A model generated the notes under the pieces. That model saw only the letters and a program-made list of their open reading frames with translations. It did not search any database and was not told the origin of the DNA. From Arenimonas donghaensis DSM 18148 = HO3-R19 (lineage in GTDB: Bacteria; Pseudomonadota; Gammaproteobacteria; Xanthomonadales; Xanthomonadaceae), in NCBI RefSeq assembly GCF_000743535.1, contig NZ_AVCJ01000001.1:531689-595688 (forward strand): DNA of 64,000 bases, written 5' to 3'. Positions 20,205-30,931 of this stretch are shown piece after piece (the stretch's first letter is position 1; the number at the start of each line of letters is the position of its first letter). Made by a program: the position numbers and the translations under genes.

Positions 20205-21593
20205 CGCGCCGCCATGGATGCCGCCCTTGGCCAGGGCCGCGGGATCGAGCAGTTTGCGCAGGGTCTTCTCGTCCATGCCGGTGCGCTCCATCGCCACCGC
20301 CAGCACCGGCCTGCCCTCGCGGTAGGCCTGTTTTGCAATGGCGGCGGCGTTTTCGTAGCCGATCACCGGGTTCAGCGCCGTCACCAGGATCGGATTGCGC
20401 GCCAGCGCCGCTTCCAGCCGGTCGTGGCGCACGCTGAACCCCGTGATGGCGCCGTCGGCCAGCACCCGCATCGCATTGGCCAGCAGCCCGATCGACTGCA
20501 GCAGGTTGTGCGCCACCAGCGGCAACATGACGTTGAGCTGGAAATTGCCGCTGGCGCCGGCCACGGTGATCGTGACGTGGTTGCCCATGACCTGCGCGCA
20601 GACCATGCACAGCGCTTCTGGCAACACGGGATTGACCTTGCCGGGCATGATCGAGCTGCCCGGCTGCAGGGCCGGCAGCTCGATTTCCCCGAGCCCGGCC
20701 AGCGGACCCGAGTTCATCCAGCGCAAGTCGTTCCCGATCTTCATCAGCGCCGTGGCCAACGCATTGAGCTGGCCGGACAGCTCCACCGCCGCGTCCTGCG
20801 AGGCGATGCCTTCGAAAAGATTGCCTGCCTGGGTGAAGCGCTGGCCCGCATGGGTCGACAGTTCCTTGCACAGGCGCTTGCCGAAACGGGGCTCGGCGTT
20901 GATGCCGGTGCCGACGGCGGTGCCGCCGATGGGCAGGCGGCGCACGCGTTCGAGCGTGTCGTCGATGCGTTCCATTGCGGACGCCAGCTGCGCCGACCAG
21001 GCCCCCATCTCCTGGCCCAGGGTCAGCGGCATCGCATCCATCAGGTGGGTCCGGCCGGTCTTGACGACCTTGCCGACCCGGCGTGCCTTGCGATCGATGG
21101 CCAGGCGCAGGTGCCTGATCGCCGGCAGCAGGCGCTCGCGGCAGGCCAGCACGGCGGCGACCTGGATGGCGGTGGGCACCACGTCGTTCGAGCTTTGGCC
21201 CATGTTGACGTGGTCGTTGGCGTGCACGGGCGATTTGCGGCCCTTCGAGGCCAGCCGCGCGATGACCTCGTTGGCATTCATGTTGCTGGAGGTGCCCGAG
21301 CCGGTCTGGAAGACGTCCACCGGGAACTGCCCGTCCAGGTCGCCGGCGGCCACCTGCAGGGCGGCGTCGCGGATGGCCTCCGCCAGGTCCGCGGGCAACT
21401 GCCCCAGCGAGGCGTTGGCGCCGGCCGCCGAGGCCTTGACCAGGCCCAGGGCACGGATGAAGTCGCGCGGCAGGCGCAGGCCCGAGATCGGGAAGTTCTG
21501 CACGGCACGCTGGGTCTGGGCGCCATACAGCGCCTCGGCGGGAACCTGCAATTCGCCCAGGCTGTCGGATTCGGTGCGGGTCTTGCCGGCCAT
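20190..21593 (-). CDS. fumC: Fumarate hydratase, class II
   Basis: 467 residues, standard for FumC. It converts fumarate to malate without an iron-sulfur cluster and so survives oxidative stress. The superfamily signature GSSIMPGKVNP is present, along with TGSGTSSNMNANEV, the catalytic region KTGRTHLMDAMPLTLGQEMG, and GTAVGTGIN. The start (MAGKTRTESDSLG, ATG at 21593) is preceded by AAGGAG; a longer in-frame reading would run into the REPIN upstream and is not real. It is read away from purB, another member of the same fumarase/aspartase superfamily that releases fumarate, which makes this a divergent pair around a fumarate node. Confidence 0.97.
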   Translation of the reverse strand: MAGKTRTESDSLGELQVPAEALYGAQTQRAVQNFPISGLRLPRDFIRALGLVKASAAGANASLGQLPADLAEAIRDAALQVAAGDLDGQFPVDVFQTGSGTSSNMNANEVIARLASKGRKSPVHANDHVNMGQSSNDVVPTAIQVAAVLACRERLLPAIRHLRLAIDRKARRVGKVVKTGRTHLMDAMPLTLGQEMGAWSAQLASAMERIDDTLERVRRLPIGGTAVGTGINAEPRFGKRLCKELSTHAGQRFTQAGNLFEGIASQDAAVELSGQLNALATALMKIGNDLRWMNSGPLAGLGEIELPALQPGSSIMPGKVNPVLPEALCMVCAQVMGNHVTITVAGASGNFQLNVMLPLVAHNLLQSIGLLANAMRVLADGAITGFSVRHDRLEAALARNPILVTALNPVIGYENAAAIAKQAYREGRPVLAVAMERTGMDEKTLRKLLDPAALAKGGIHGGAGGGG

Positions 21594-21635
21594 GGCGGTG
21601 CTCCTTGCGACTTGCCCCGAGCATAGCGCTCCCGC

Positions 21636-21681
21636 GGGAGGGACTTCAGTCCCGAAGCTTTTCGGGCCTGAAGTCCCTCCC
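21636..21681. repeat. REPIN, second copy, one mismatch
   Basis: The arms 21636-21656 and 21661-21681 are reverse complements over 21 bases with a single mismatch (T at 21650 versus C at 21667), around the loop GCTT. The arm core is the same GGGAGGGACTTCAGTCCC as in the copy at 1356-1409. It lies in the divergent gap between fumC and purB, upstream of both genes, with fumC's Shine-Dalgarno only ~30 bases away. Confidence 0.88.
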
Positions 21682-21704
21682 ACAGTGGGGGCCGGTTAGA
21701 ATGA

Positions 21705-23102
<1,398 letters not shown>

Positions 23103-23137
23103 CCGGCCTGGCCGCGGACCCCATGCGCCCTGAACCC

Positions 23138-24328
23138 ATGGCCCGACACCCGATCGAAGTCACCGGTGACCGCAAGCAGCCGCTGGGCATGGCGCCGTCG
23201 GCGTTCCTGCGTGATTACTGGCAGAAGCGACCGCTGCTGATCCGCCAGGCCTTCCCGGGATTCGAGTCACCGATTTCCCCCGAAGACCTGGCCGGACTGG
23301 CCTGCGAAGAAGCCGCGCTGTCCCGCATCGTCATGCATGACCGGCGCCGCGATGCCTGGCAACTGCGCACCGGGCCCTTCGACGAAGCCATGTTCCCGGG
23401 ACTTCCGCAGCAGGACTGGACCCTGCTGGTCCAGGACGTCGACAAATGGGACATGGACGTGCGCGCACTGCTGCAGGCCTTCCGGTTCCTGCCGGCCTGG
23501 CGGGTGGACGACATCATGGTCAGCTTCGCCGCGCCCGGCGGATCGGTCGGCGCGCACGTGGACCAGTACGACGTCTTCCTGCTGCAGGCGCAGGGCCACC
23601 GCCGCTGGCAGATCGACAGCCGTGCGGACGCCCCGACCGACTTCCGCCCCGACGTCGAACTCAAGCTGCTGGCCCGCTTCGACCCCGACCACGACTGGGT
23701 CCTGGGTCCTGGTGACATGCTCTACCTGCCGCCGGGCGTGCCGCACCATGGCGTCGCCGAGGAGGCCTGCCTGACCTTCTCGGTCGGCATGCGCGCACCC
23801 TCGCGCGCCGAACTCATCGTGGACCTCGCCGAGGAACTGGCCGCCGCGCTGCCCGAGCAGGCGCGCTACGCCGACCCCGACCTGGCGCCGCCGCGGGACC
23901 CGTGGGAAATCGACGACGCGGCCTTCGGCCGCCTGCGCGGGGCACTGCGGGATTTGCAGTCGCTGGAAGAAGACCAGCTGCGCGCTTGGTTCGGCCGCTT
24001 CATCACCCAATACCGCGCCGGCGGCGAGATCGCCGCGCCCGCGCGCCCGCCCAGCGCCGAAGCCCTGGCGTCGAGCCTGGACCAGGGGGCGAGCCTGCTG
24101 CGCCATCCCCACTCGCGTTTGGCCTGGACCCGCGAAGGCCGCCAGGCGCGGCTGTTCGCCAATGGCCTGGGCCTCACGCTGGGGGTCGCCGACGCCCGCC
24201 GCCTCGCCGCGGCCGAGGAGCTCGACGCCGCAGGCCTGGCCGCGCTGGGCCCCGCCGGCCGTGACGCCCTGCACGCCCTGGTGGCCGCTGGCCACTACCA
24301 GCTGGTCAAGCCACGCCGCAAACGGTGA
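23138..24328 (+). CDS. roxA: Ribosomal protein uL16 arginine 3-hydroxylase (RoxA/YcfD)
   Basis: 396 residues from the ATG at 23138; an ATG 15 bases earlier is equally possible because neither has a clear Shine-Dalgarno. The protein is a JmjC-type 2-oxoglutarate/Fe(II) oxygenase. The opening FLRDYWQKRPLLIRQAFPGF is characteristic of RoxA. Fe ligands are His140 and Asp142 in GAHVDQYDVFLLQ and the histidine in PPGVPHHGV (about 203). A C-terminal helical and winged-helix part follows. In E. coli the enzyme hydroxylates an arginine of ribosomal protein L16. The gene shares its direction with purB and the GNAT gene and was probably co-transcribed from the purB side. Confidence 0.92.
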   Translation: MARHPIEVTGDRKQPLGMAPSAFLRDYWQKRPLLIRQAFPGFESPISPEDLAGLACEEAALSRIVMHDRRRDAWQLRTGPFDEAMFPGLPQQDWTLLVQDVDKWDMDVRALLQAFRFLPAWRVDDIMVSFAAPGGSVGAHVDQYDVFLLQAQGHRRWQIDSRADAPTDFRPDVELKLLARFDPDHDWVLGPGDMLYLPPGVPHHGVAEEACLTFSVGMRAPSRAELIVDLAEELAAALPEQARYADPDLAPPRDPWEIDDAAFGRLRGALRDLQSLEEDQLRAWFGRFITQYRAGGEIAAPARPPSAEALASSLDQGASLLRHPHSRLAWTREGRQARLFANGLGLTLGVADARRLAAAEELDAAGLAALGPAGRDALHALVAAGHYQLVKPRRKR

Positions 24329-24332
24329 CGCC

Positions 24333-25292
24333 ATGATCCCGACCGACTTCCGCATCGAACCCGCCGACTACGCCACCGACCTGCCGGACCTGCGCAAGGT
24401 CCGCGAGACGGTCTTCGTCCTCGAGCAAAACGTGCCGGAGGAAGAAGAATGGGACGAGCTCGACCCGCGCAGCCACCACGTGCTCGCCCGCGACGGCGAA
24501 GGCGAACCCATCGGCACCGGCCGCCTGACACCGGAACACAAGATCGGACGCATGGCGGTGCTGGCCGGGTGGCGCGGCCGCGGCGTCGGCGACGCGCTGC
24601 TGGTGGCCCTGATGGACCGGGCCCGCAGCCTGGGCTGGACCGAGGTCAGGCTCAATGCCCAGGTCGCGGCCATCGGTTTCTACGGGCGCCACGGCTTTGA
24701 ACCCTACGGTGACCGCTTCATGGAAGCGGGCATCGAGCACCAGGCCATGCGCCGCGCCCTCGTGCCCCTGGCCGGTCCGGACCGGCCCCCGGCCAGGCCA
24801 CGCGGCCCGTCGGTGCCGGCCACGGAGTTCGAAGGGCTTCCCGAAGCGAGCCAGGCCACCCTGCGCCTGGTCGGGGACGCCCGGCGCGAACTGTTCGTCT
24901 TCAGCCGCGACCTCGACCCGGTGCTCTACGGCCAGCCGGCGCTGATCGATGCGTTCCGGCGCTTCGCCACGGCCGGGCGCGGCGGCGTCGTGCAACTGAT
25001 CGTGCTCGACCCCGCCGGCGTGCAGGGCCAGGGCCATCCCCTGCTGGGCCTGGCGCAGCGGCTGACCTCGGCTTTCCAGCTGCGCACGCCCACCGAGGAC
25101 CTCGACCTGCAATATCCCTCGGCCTTCCTGGTCAACGACCGCGATGGCTACCTGTTCCGCCAGCTCGGCAGCCGCTGGGAAGGCGACTGGAGCCCGGCGC
25201 ACCCGGCGCGCACGCGCCAGCTGGCGGAGCATTTCGGCCGGGTCTGGGAGCGTTCACGCGCCTGCACCGAATTCCGGGCCCTGGACATCTAG
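24333..25292 (+). CDS. GNAT acetyltransferase fused to a second conserved domain
   Basis: 319 residues. Residues 1-145 form a GNAT domain of the ElaA/YjcF type: LRKVRETVFVLEQNVPEEEE, GTGRLTPEHKIGRMAVLAGW and the acetyl-CoA loop RGRGVGDALLVAL, ending IGFYGRHGFEPYGDRFMEAG. After a Pro/Arg-rich linker, residues ~155-319 (LRLVGDARRELFVFSRDLDP, LQYPSAFLVNDRDGYLFRQL, RALDI at the end) make a separate domain that recurs behind GNATs in gammaproteobacteria (DUF7931-like, from memory) and resembles phospholipase-D-like folds without the HKD motif. The acceptor substrate is unknown. It begins four bases after the roxA stop. Confidence 0.85.
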   Translation: MIPTDFRIEPADYATDLPDLRKVRETVFVLEQNVPEEEEWDELDPRSHHVLARDGEGEPIGTGRLTPEHKIGRMAVLAGWRGRGVGDALLVALMDRARSLGWTEVRLNAQVAAIGFYGRHGFEPYGDRFMEAGIEHQAMRRALVPLAGPDRPPARPRGPSVPATEFEGLPEASQATLRLVGDARRELFVFSRDLDPVLYGQPALIDAFRRFATAGRGGVVQLIVLDPAGVQGQGHPLLGLAQRLTSAFQLRTPTEDLDLQYPSAFLVNDRDGYLFRQLGSRWEGDWSPAHPARTRQLAEHFGRVWERSRACTEFRALDI

Positions 25293-25352
25293 GCCGGCCC
25301 CCGCCGGGTCGTCACGCGCGGGCTTCGGGTTCCCGTACCTGCGCGTGCGGGC

Positions 25353-25358
25353 TATAAT
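25353..25358 (+). promoter_or_regulatory. Candidate -10 element for the sucAB-lpd operon
   Basis: A perfect TATAAT stands out in a very GC-rich gap, 89 bases before the sucA start. No good -35 is visible at 16-18 bases (TTCCCG at 17). Transcription from near 25365 would give a leader of about 80 bases that ends in a small hairpin (CCTGCC, GTCA, GGCGGG) just before the Shine-Dalgarno. Confidence 0.5.
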
Positions 25359-25446
25359 CCCGGGCCTTGTCGTCGCCCGCCCGCGGCGCCCCGACATCCC
25401 ATTCCATCAATCACTTACCTGCCGTCAGGCGGGCCAGGCCAGGGTC

Positions 25447-28269
25447 GTGGATAGTCTGATCAAGCAGTTCAAACAGACCTCTCAGCTCGCCGGCGGCAAT
25501 GCCGCCTATATTGAAGACCTGTACGAGTCGTACCTGGTCGATCCCGACGCCGTTCCGGCGGCCTGGAAAACCTACTTCGACGGCTTCAAGGGCCGCGAGG
25601 CCGGCGACGTGCCGCATTCGGCGGTCATGGCCCGGGTGCAGGCCGCCGCGCGCGCACCGCAGTCGGGTGGCGTGGACGACGAGACCGCCCGCAAGCAGGC
25701 CGCCGTCGGCAAGCTGGTCACGGCCTATCGTTCGCGCGGCCACCTGGGCGCCAAGCTCGATCCGCTGGAACTGATGAAGCGGCCGGACGCGCCCGACCTG
25801 GGCCTGGCCCACCACGGCCTGTCCGATGCCGACCTGGACACCGAGTTCACCGTCGACACCTGGTTCGGCGCGCCGCGCTACAAGCTGCGCGACCTGCTGG
25901 CCAAGCTGCGTGCGTCCTATTCGGGCAGCATCGGCGCCGAATTCATGCACATCTCCGACGTGCAGCAGCGCCGCTGGATGCAGCAGCGACTCGAAGGCGC
26001 CACCCGCGGCTACGGCCTGGACAAGGACGGCAAGCTCCGGCTGCTCGAGCGCCTCACGGCAGCCGAAGGCCTGGAACGCTACCTGCACACCGCCTTCGTC
26101 GGCCAGAAGCGTTTCTCGCTGGAAGGCGGCGACTCGCTGATCCCGCTGATGGACACCCTGATCCGCCGCGGCGGCAGCGCCGGCGTCAAGGACGTGGTCA
26201 TCGGCATGGCCCATCGCGGCCGCCTGAACACCCTCGTCAATACGATGGGCAAGCCGCCGCACAAGCTGTTCGACGAGTTCCGCGGCCAGTTCGAGCACAA
26301 CGACGACCCGGCCTACTCGGGCGACGTGAAATACCACATGGGTTATTCGTCGGACATCGCGACGCCGGGCGGCCCGGTGCACCTGGCGCTGGCCTTCAAC
26401 CCCTCGCACCTGGAAATCGTCGACCCCGTGGTCGCCGGCTCGGTGCGCGCGCGCCAGATGCGCCGCGGCGACAGCAAGCGCGAGCAGGTGCTGCCGATCC
26501 TGGTGCATGGCGACGCCGCCTTCGCCGGCCAGGGCGTGGTGATGGAGCTGTTCCAGATGTCGCAGGCCCGCGGTTTCGCCGTCGGCGGCACCGTGCACGT
26601 GGTGGTCAACAACCAGGTCGGCTTCACCATCAGCCGCCCGGACGATGCCCGCTCGACGCTCTACAGCACCGACCCGGCGAAGATCATCGGCGCCCCGGTG
26701 TTGCACGTTAACGGCGACGATCCCGAGGCCGTGGCCTTCTGCGCCCAGATGGCCTTCGATTTCCGCCGCGAATTCGGCCGGGACGTTGTCATCGACCTGG
26801 TCTGCTACCGCAAGCACGGCCATAACGAAGCCGACGAGCCGGCCGCCACCCAGCCGCTGATGTACAAGAACATCCGCGCGCGCAAGTCCACGCGCGAGCT
26901 GTATGCCGAGCGGCTGGTCGAGGAAGGCGTGATCGACGCCGACGGCGCCAAGGCCCTGGTCGACGACTACCGCGACAAGCTCGACAAGGGCGTGGTCACG
27001 ACCGAACTGGCCAAGAGCCAGTCCGATCCGTTCGCGGTCGACTGGTCGCCGTGGCTCGAGGGCACCCTGGCCGACGAGGTCAAGACCGCCGTCAAGCGCA
27101 GCGAGCTCGACGCGCTGGCCACCCGCATCAACGCCGCGCCCGAGGGCATCAAGCTGCACGCACGCGTCGCCAAGATCTACGACGACCGCCGCAAGATGGC
27201 CGCCGGCGAGCAGGCCATGGACTGGGGCTTCGCCGAGAACCTGGCCTACGCGACCCTGCTCAAGGAAGGCTACAAGCTGCGCATCGTCGGCCAGGACTCG
27301 GGCCGTGGCACCTTCTTCCACCGCCATGCCGTGTTGCACGACCAGGCCACGGGCGAATCGGTGATGCCGCTGCGCGCGCTGGTGGACAACCCCGAGCACG
27401 CCATGATCATCGACTCGCTGCTCAGCGAAGAGGCGGTGATGGGCTTCGAATACGGCTACTCCACCGCCGAACCGTCGACGCTCAACATCTGGGAGGGCCA
27501 GTTCGGCGATTTCGCCAACGGCGCCCAGGTCGTGATCGACCAGTTCATCACCTCGGGTGAATCCAAGTGGGACCGGCTGTGTGGCCTGGTGCTGTTCCTG
27601 CCGCACGGCTACGAAGGCCAGGGTCCGGAACACAGTTCGGCCCGCCTTGAGCGCTTCCTGCAGCTGTGCGCGCTGGACAACATCCAGGTCTGCACGCCGA
27701 CCACGCCCGCGCAGATGTTCCACCTGCTGCGCCGGCAGATGCTGCGCGCCACCCGCAAGCCGCTGGTGGTGATGACCCCGAAGTCCATGCTGCGGCACAA
27801 GCTGTCGGTGTCGAGCCTGGACGACCTGGCCAAGGGCGGCTTCCAGAACCTCATCCCCGACAGCACCTGCAAGGACGCCAAGAAGGCGCGCCGGGTCGTG
27901 GTCTGCGGCGGCAAGGTCTATTACGACCTGGTCGAGGCGGCCGCGGAAAAGAAGGTCAAGGACGTCGCGATCGTGCGCGTCGAGCAGCTCTATCCGTTCC
28001 CGCGCCAGCTCCTGGCCGCGGAACTCAAGCGCTTTGGCGCCGCCAAGGAAGTGGTGTGGTGCCAGGAAGAACCCATGAACCAGGGCGCCTGGTACCAGAT
28101 CCGCCACCACCTTGATTTCTGCCTGGGCAAGGGCCAGTCGCTCAGCTACGCCGGGCGCTCGCGCTCGGCCTCGCCGGCGGCGGGCCACCTGAACACGCAC
28201 AATGCCGAACAGGCGCAGCTGATCGAAGACGCACTGGTCAACGCGCCCAACACCCACACCGCCGAATAA
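25447..28269 (+). CDS. sucA: 2-oxoglutarate dehydrogenase E1 component
   Basis: 940 residues from a GTG start at 25447 ([20 protein letters not shown]). The GTG was chosen because this N-terminus matches the family start and AGGG lies just upstream; there is no suitable ATG. SucA decarboxylates 2-oxoglutarate with thiamine diphosphate and passes the succinyl group to SucB. Visible are the E2-binding N-terminal helix, [20 protein letters not shown], the ThDP/Mg region ([27 protein letters not shown]), [10 protein letters not shown], and the transketolase-like C-terminal domain ([15 protein letters not shown] [30 protein letters not shown]). It is first in the sucA-sucB-lpd order and full length. 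Confidence 0.97.
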   Translation: MDSLIKQFKQTSQLAGGNAAYIEDLYESYLVDPDAVPAAWKTYFDGFKGREAGDVPHSAVMARVQAAARAPQSGGVDDETARKQAAVGKLVTAYRSRGHLGAKLDPLELMKRPDAPDLGLAHHGLSDADLDTEFTVDTWFGAPRYKLRDLLAKLRASYSGSIGAEFMHISDVQQRRWMQQRLEGATRGYGLDKDGKLRLLERLTAAEGLERYLHTAFVGQKRFSLEGGDSLIPLMDTLIRRGGSAGVKDVVIGMAHRGRLNTLVNTMGKPPHKLFDEFRGQFEHNDDPAYSGDVKYHMGYSSDIATPGGPVHLALAFNPSHLEIVDPVVAGSVRARQMRRGDSKREQVLPILVHGDAAFAGQGVVMELFQMSQARGFAVGGTVHVVVNNQVGFTISRPDDARSTLYSTDPAKIIGAPVLHVNGDDPEAVAFCAQMAFDFRREFGRDVVIDLVCYRKHGHNEADEPAATQPLMYKNIRARKSTRELYAERLVEEGVIDADGAKALVDDYRDKLDKGVVTTELAKSQSDPFAVDWSPWLEGTLADEVKTAVKRSELDALATRINAAPEGIKLHARVAKIYDDRRKMAAGEQAMDWGFAENLAYATLLKEGYKLRIVGQDSGRGTFFHRHAVLHDQATGESVMPLRALVDNPEHAMIIDSLLSEEAVMGFEYGYSTAEPSTLNIWEGQFGDFANGAQVVIDQFITSGESKWDRLCGLVLFLPHGYEGQGPEHSSARLERFLQLCALDNIQVCTPTTPAQMFHLLRRQMLRATRKPLVVMTPKSMLRHKLSVSSLDDLAKGGFQNLIPDSTCKDAKKARRVVVCGGKVYYDLVEAAAEKKVKDVAIVRVEQLYPFPRQLLAAELKRFGAAKEVVWCQEEPMNQGAWYQIRHHLDFCLGKGQSLSYAGRSRSASPAAGHLNTHNAEQAQLIEDALVNAPNTHTAE

Positions 28270-28301
28270 GCCCCCAATCCAACGCCAGCAGGACCTTGTC
28301 C

Positions 28302-29480
28302 ATGAGCATCGAAGTCAAAGTCCCGGTCCTTCCGGAATCCGTGTCCGACGCCACCATCGCCACCTGGCACAAGAAAGCCGGTGACTCGGTCCGTCGCGAC
28401 GAGAACCTGCTCGACCTCGAGACCGACAAGGTGGTCCTCGAAGTGCCCTCGCCCGTGGACGGCAAGCTCAAGGAGCTCAAGTTCAAGGAAGGCGACACGG
28501 TGAATAGCCAGCAGGTCGTGGCCATCATCGAGGAAGGCGCCGTCGAAGACGCGCCCAAGCCCGAAAAGAAAGCCGACACGCCCAAGTCCGAGGACAAGCC
28601 GGCGGCCAAGGCCGAGGCTGCCAAGGCCCCGTCCCGGACCGGCGGCAGCGAGCTGCCCCCGGGCGCCGCGGCCCACGCCGCCCGCAACGACGTCAACCCG
28701 GCCGATGTCGAAGGCACCGGCCGCGGCGGCCGCGTGACCAAGGAAGACGTCGTCAACCACATCAAGGTCGGCGGTGGCGCCCGCCCCGAACAGCGCGTGC
28801 CGATGACCCGCATCCGCCAGCGCATCGCCGAGCGCATGATGCAGTCCAAGAACTCCATCGCCATGCTCACCTCCTTCAACGAGGTGAACCTGGGCAAGGT
28901 GATGGCGATGCGCAAGGAACTGGGCGAGCCGTTCGAGAAGACCCACGGCATCAAGCTCGGCTTCATGAGCTTCTTCGCCAAGGCCGCGGCCAACGCGCTG
29001 CAGAAGCACCCGGCGGTCAACGCCTCGGTCGACGGCAACGACGTGATCTACCACGGTTACGCCGACATCTCGATCGCGGTGGCCACCGACAAGGGCCTGG
29101 TCACGCCGGTGCTGCGCAACGTCGAGAACATGTCCTTCGCCGACGTCGAGTCCTCCATCGCCGGCTACGCCAAGGCGGCCCGCGAAGGTGGCCTCAAGCT
29201 CGAAGACCTGCAGGGCGGCACCTTCACCATCACCAACGGCGGCACCTTCGGCTCGCTGATGTCCACGCCGATCGTCAACCCGCCGCAGTCGGCGATCCTG
29301 GGCATGCACGCCATCAAGGAACGCCCGATCGCCGAGAACGGCCAGGTCCTGGTCGCGCCGATGATGTACATCGCGCTCAGCTACGACCACCGCATCATCG
29401 ACGGCAAGGACGCGGTGCTGTTCCTGGTGGACATCAAGAACCAGCTCGAGAACCCCCACCGCATGCTGCTGGGCCTGTAA
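28302..29480 (+). CDS. sucB: Dihydrolipoyllysine-residue succinyltransferase (E2)
   Basis: 392 residues from the ATG at 28302, with AGGA upstream. It has one lipoyl domain with the lipoylated Lys43 in [10 protein letters not shown], and an Ala/Lys/Pro linker (~85-115). The E1/E3-binding domain follows ([35 protein letters not shown]). The trimer-forming catalytic domain starts at [15 protein letters not shown] and has the active-site [13 protein letters not shown] (His and Asp) near the C-terminus. It forms the 24-meric core of the oxoglutarate dehydrogenase complex. It lies between sucA (32 bases) and lpd (23 bases). Confidence 0.97.
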   Translation: MSIEVKVPVLPESVSDATIATWHKKAGDSVRRDENLLDLETDKVVLEVPSPVDGKLKELKFKEGDTVNSQQVVAIIEEGAVEDAPKPEKKADTPKSEDKPAAKAEAAKAPSRTGGSELPPGAAAHAARNDVNPADVEGTGRGGRVTKEDVVNHIKVGGGARPEQRVPMTRIRQRIAERMMQSKNSIAMLTSFNEVNLGKVMAMRKELGEPFEKTHGIKLGFMSFFAKAAANALQKHPAVNASVDGNDVIYHGYADISIAVATDKGLVTPVLRNVENMSFADVESSIAGYAKAAREGGLKLEDLQGGTFTITNGGTFGSLMSTPIVNPPQSAILGMHAIKERPIAENGQVLVAPMMYIALSYDHRIIDGKDAVLFLVDIKNQLENPHRMLLGL

Positions 29481-29503
29481 GGCCAACAAGGAAGGAACCG
29501 GAC

Positions 29504-30928
29504 ATGTCTGAGCAATACGACGTCGTCGTCATCGGTGCCGGCCCCGCCGGTTACCATGCCGCCATCCGCGCGGCCCAGTTGGGCCTCAAGACCGCCTGCA
29601 TCGATGCCGCGCTGGGCAAGGACGGCAAACCGGCGCTGGGCGGCACCTGCCTGCGCATCGGCTGCGTGCCTTCCAAGGCGCTGCTCGACAGCTCCCGCCA
29701 GTTCCACAACCTGCAGCACCTGTTCGGCGAGCACGGCATCACCGCCAAGGACGCCAAGATCGACGTCAAGACGATGGTTGCCCGCAAGGACAAGATCGTC
29801 AAGCAGTTCACCGGCGGCATCGCCCAGCTGTTCAAGGCCAACAAGATCTCGGCCTACTACGGTTTCGGCACCCTGCACGCCGGCAAGAAGGTGGTCGTCA
29901 AGCAGCACGACGGCAAGGAAGTCGAACTGGTCGGCAAGCACGTGGTGCTGGCGCCGGGCTCGGATTCGATCGAACTGCCGTTCGCGAAGTTCGACGGCAA
30001 GCACATCGTCGACAACGTCGGTGCGCTCGATTTCGAGCAGGTGCCCAAGCGCCTGGGCGTCATCGGCGCCGGCGTCATCGGCCTGGAGCTGGGCAGCGTC
30101 TGGAAGCGCCTGGGCGCCGAGGTCACCGTGCTCGAGGCCCTGCCCGACTTCCTGGCCGCGGCCGATGCCGACGTCGCCAAGGCGGCGCTGCGCGAATTCA
30201 AGAAGCAGGGCCTGGACATCAAGCTGGGCGCCAAGGTCAGCAAGGCCGAAATCAAGAAGAACGAAGTCCACCTGACCTACAACGACGGCAAGTCCGACCA
30301 GTCCCTGGTCGTGGACAAGCTGCTGGTCGCGGTTGGCCGCAAGGCCGCCACCAAGGGCCTGCTGGCCGACGACAGTGGCGTCAAGCTCAACGACCGTGGC
30401 CAGGTCGAGGTGGACGAGCACTGCAAGACGTCCGTCGACGGCGTCTGGGCCGTGGGCGATTGCGTGCGCGGACCGATGCTGGCGCACAAGGGTTTCGAAG
30501 AAGGCATCGCGGTCGCCGAGCTCATCGCCGGCCTGCCTGGCCACGTCAATCTCGACACCATCCCCTGGGTCATCTACACCGAGCCCGAGATCGCCTGGGT
30601 CGGCAAGACCGAAAAGCAGCTCAAGGACGAAGGCGTGCCGTTCAAGACCGGCAGCTTCCCCTTCGCCGCGGTGGCCCGTGCGGTGGCGATGGCCGAACCG
30701 GCCGGCTTCGTGAAGGTGATCGCGCACGAGGAAACCGACCGCATCCTGGGCATGCACCTGGTTGGCGTGAACGTCTCCGAGCTCGTGCACGAAGGCGTCC
30801 TGGCGATGGAATTCCACGGCTCGGCCGAGGACCTGGCGCGCATCTGCCACGCCCACCCGACCCTGTCGGAAGCCATCCACGACGCCGCCATGGCGGTCGA
30901 CAAGCGCGCCATCCACAAGGCCAACTGA
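29504..30928 (+). CDS. lpd: Dihydrolipoyl dehydrogenase (E3)
   Basis: 474 residues. This flavoprotein reoxidises dihydrolipoamide and makes NADH, and it can serve oxoglutarate, pyruvate and glycine complexes. Motifs are the FAD fingerprint VVVIGAGPAGYHAAIRAAQL, the redox disulfide Cys49/Cys54 in GGTCLRIGCVPSK, the NAD fingerprint GVIGAGVIGLELGSVW, the second FAD site VWAVGDCVRGPMLAHKGFEE, and the C-terminal active-site HAHPTLSEAIHDA. The Shine-Dalgarno is AAGGAAGG. It is third in the operon; the next gene starts three bases after its stop. Confidence 0.97.
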   Translation: MSEQYDVVVIGAGPAGYHAAIRAAQLGLKTACIDAALGKDGKPALGGTCLRIGCVPSKALLDSSRQFHNLQHLFGEHGITAKDAKIDVKTMVARKDKIVKQFTGGIAQLFKANKISAYYGFGTLHAGKKVVVKQHDGKEVELVGKHVVLAPGSDSIELPFAKFDGKHIVDNVGALDFEQVPKRLGVIGAGVIGLELGSVWKRLGAEVTVLEALPDFLAAADADVAKAALREFKKQGLDIKLGAKVSKAEIKKNEVHLTYNDGKSDQSLVVDKLLVAVGRKAATKGLLADDSGVKLNDRGQVEVDEHCKTSVDGVWAVGDCVRGPMLAHKGFEEGIAVAELIAGLPGHVNLDTIPWVIYTEPEIAWVGKTEKQLKDEGVPFKTGSFPFAAVARAVAMAEPAGFVKVIAHEETDRILGMHLVGVNVSELVHEGVLAMEFHGSAEDLARICHAHPTLSEAIHDAAMAVDKRAIHKAN

Positions 30929-30931
30929 GGC

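Noticed and set aside
25411..28257. Long antisense frame over sucA (and similar ones over lpd, gyrA, ligA, smc and the alpha-2-macroglobulin gene)
   Set aside because: All coincide with confirmed genes, have antisense-type composition and no ribosome site. Counted as composition artefacts.
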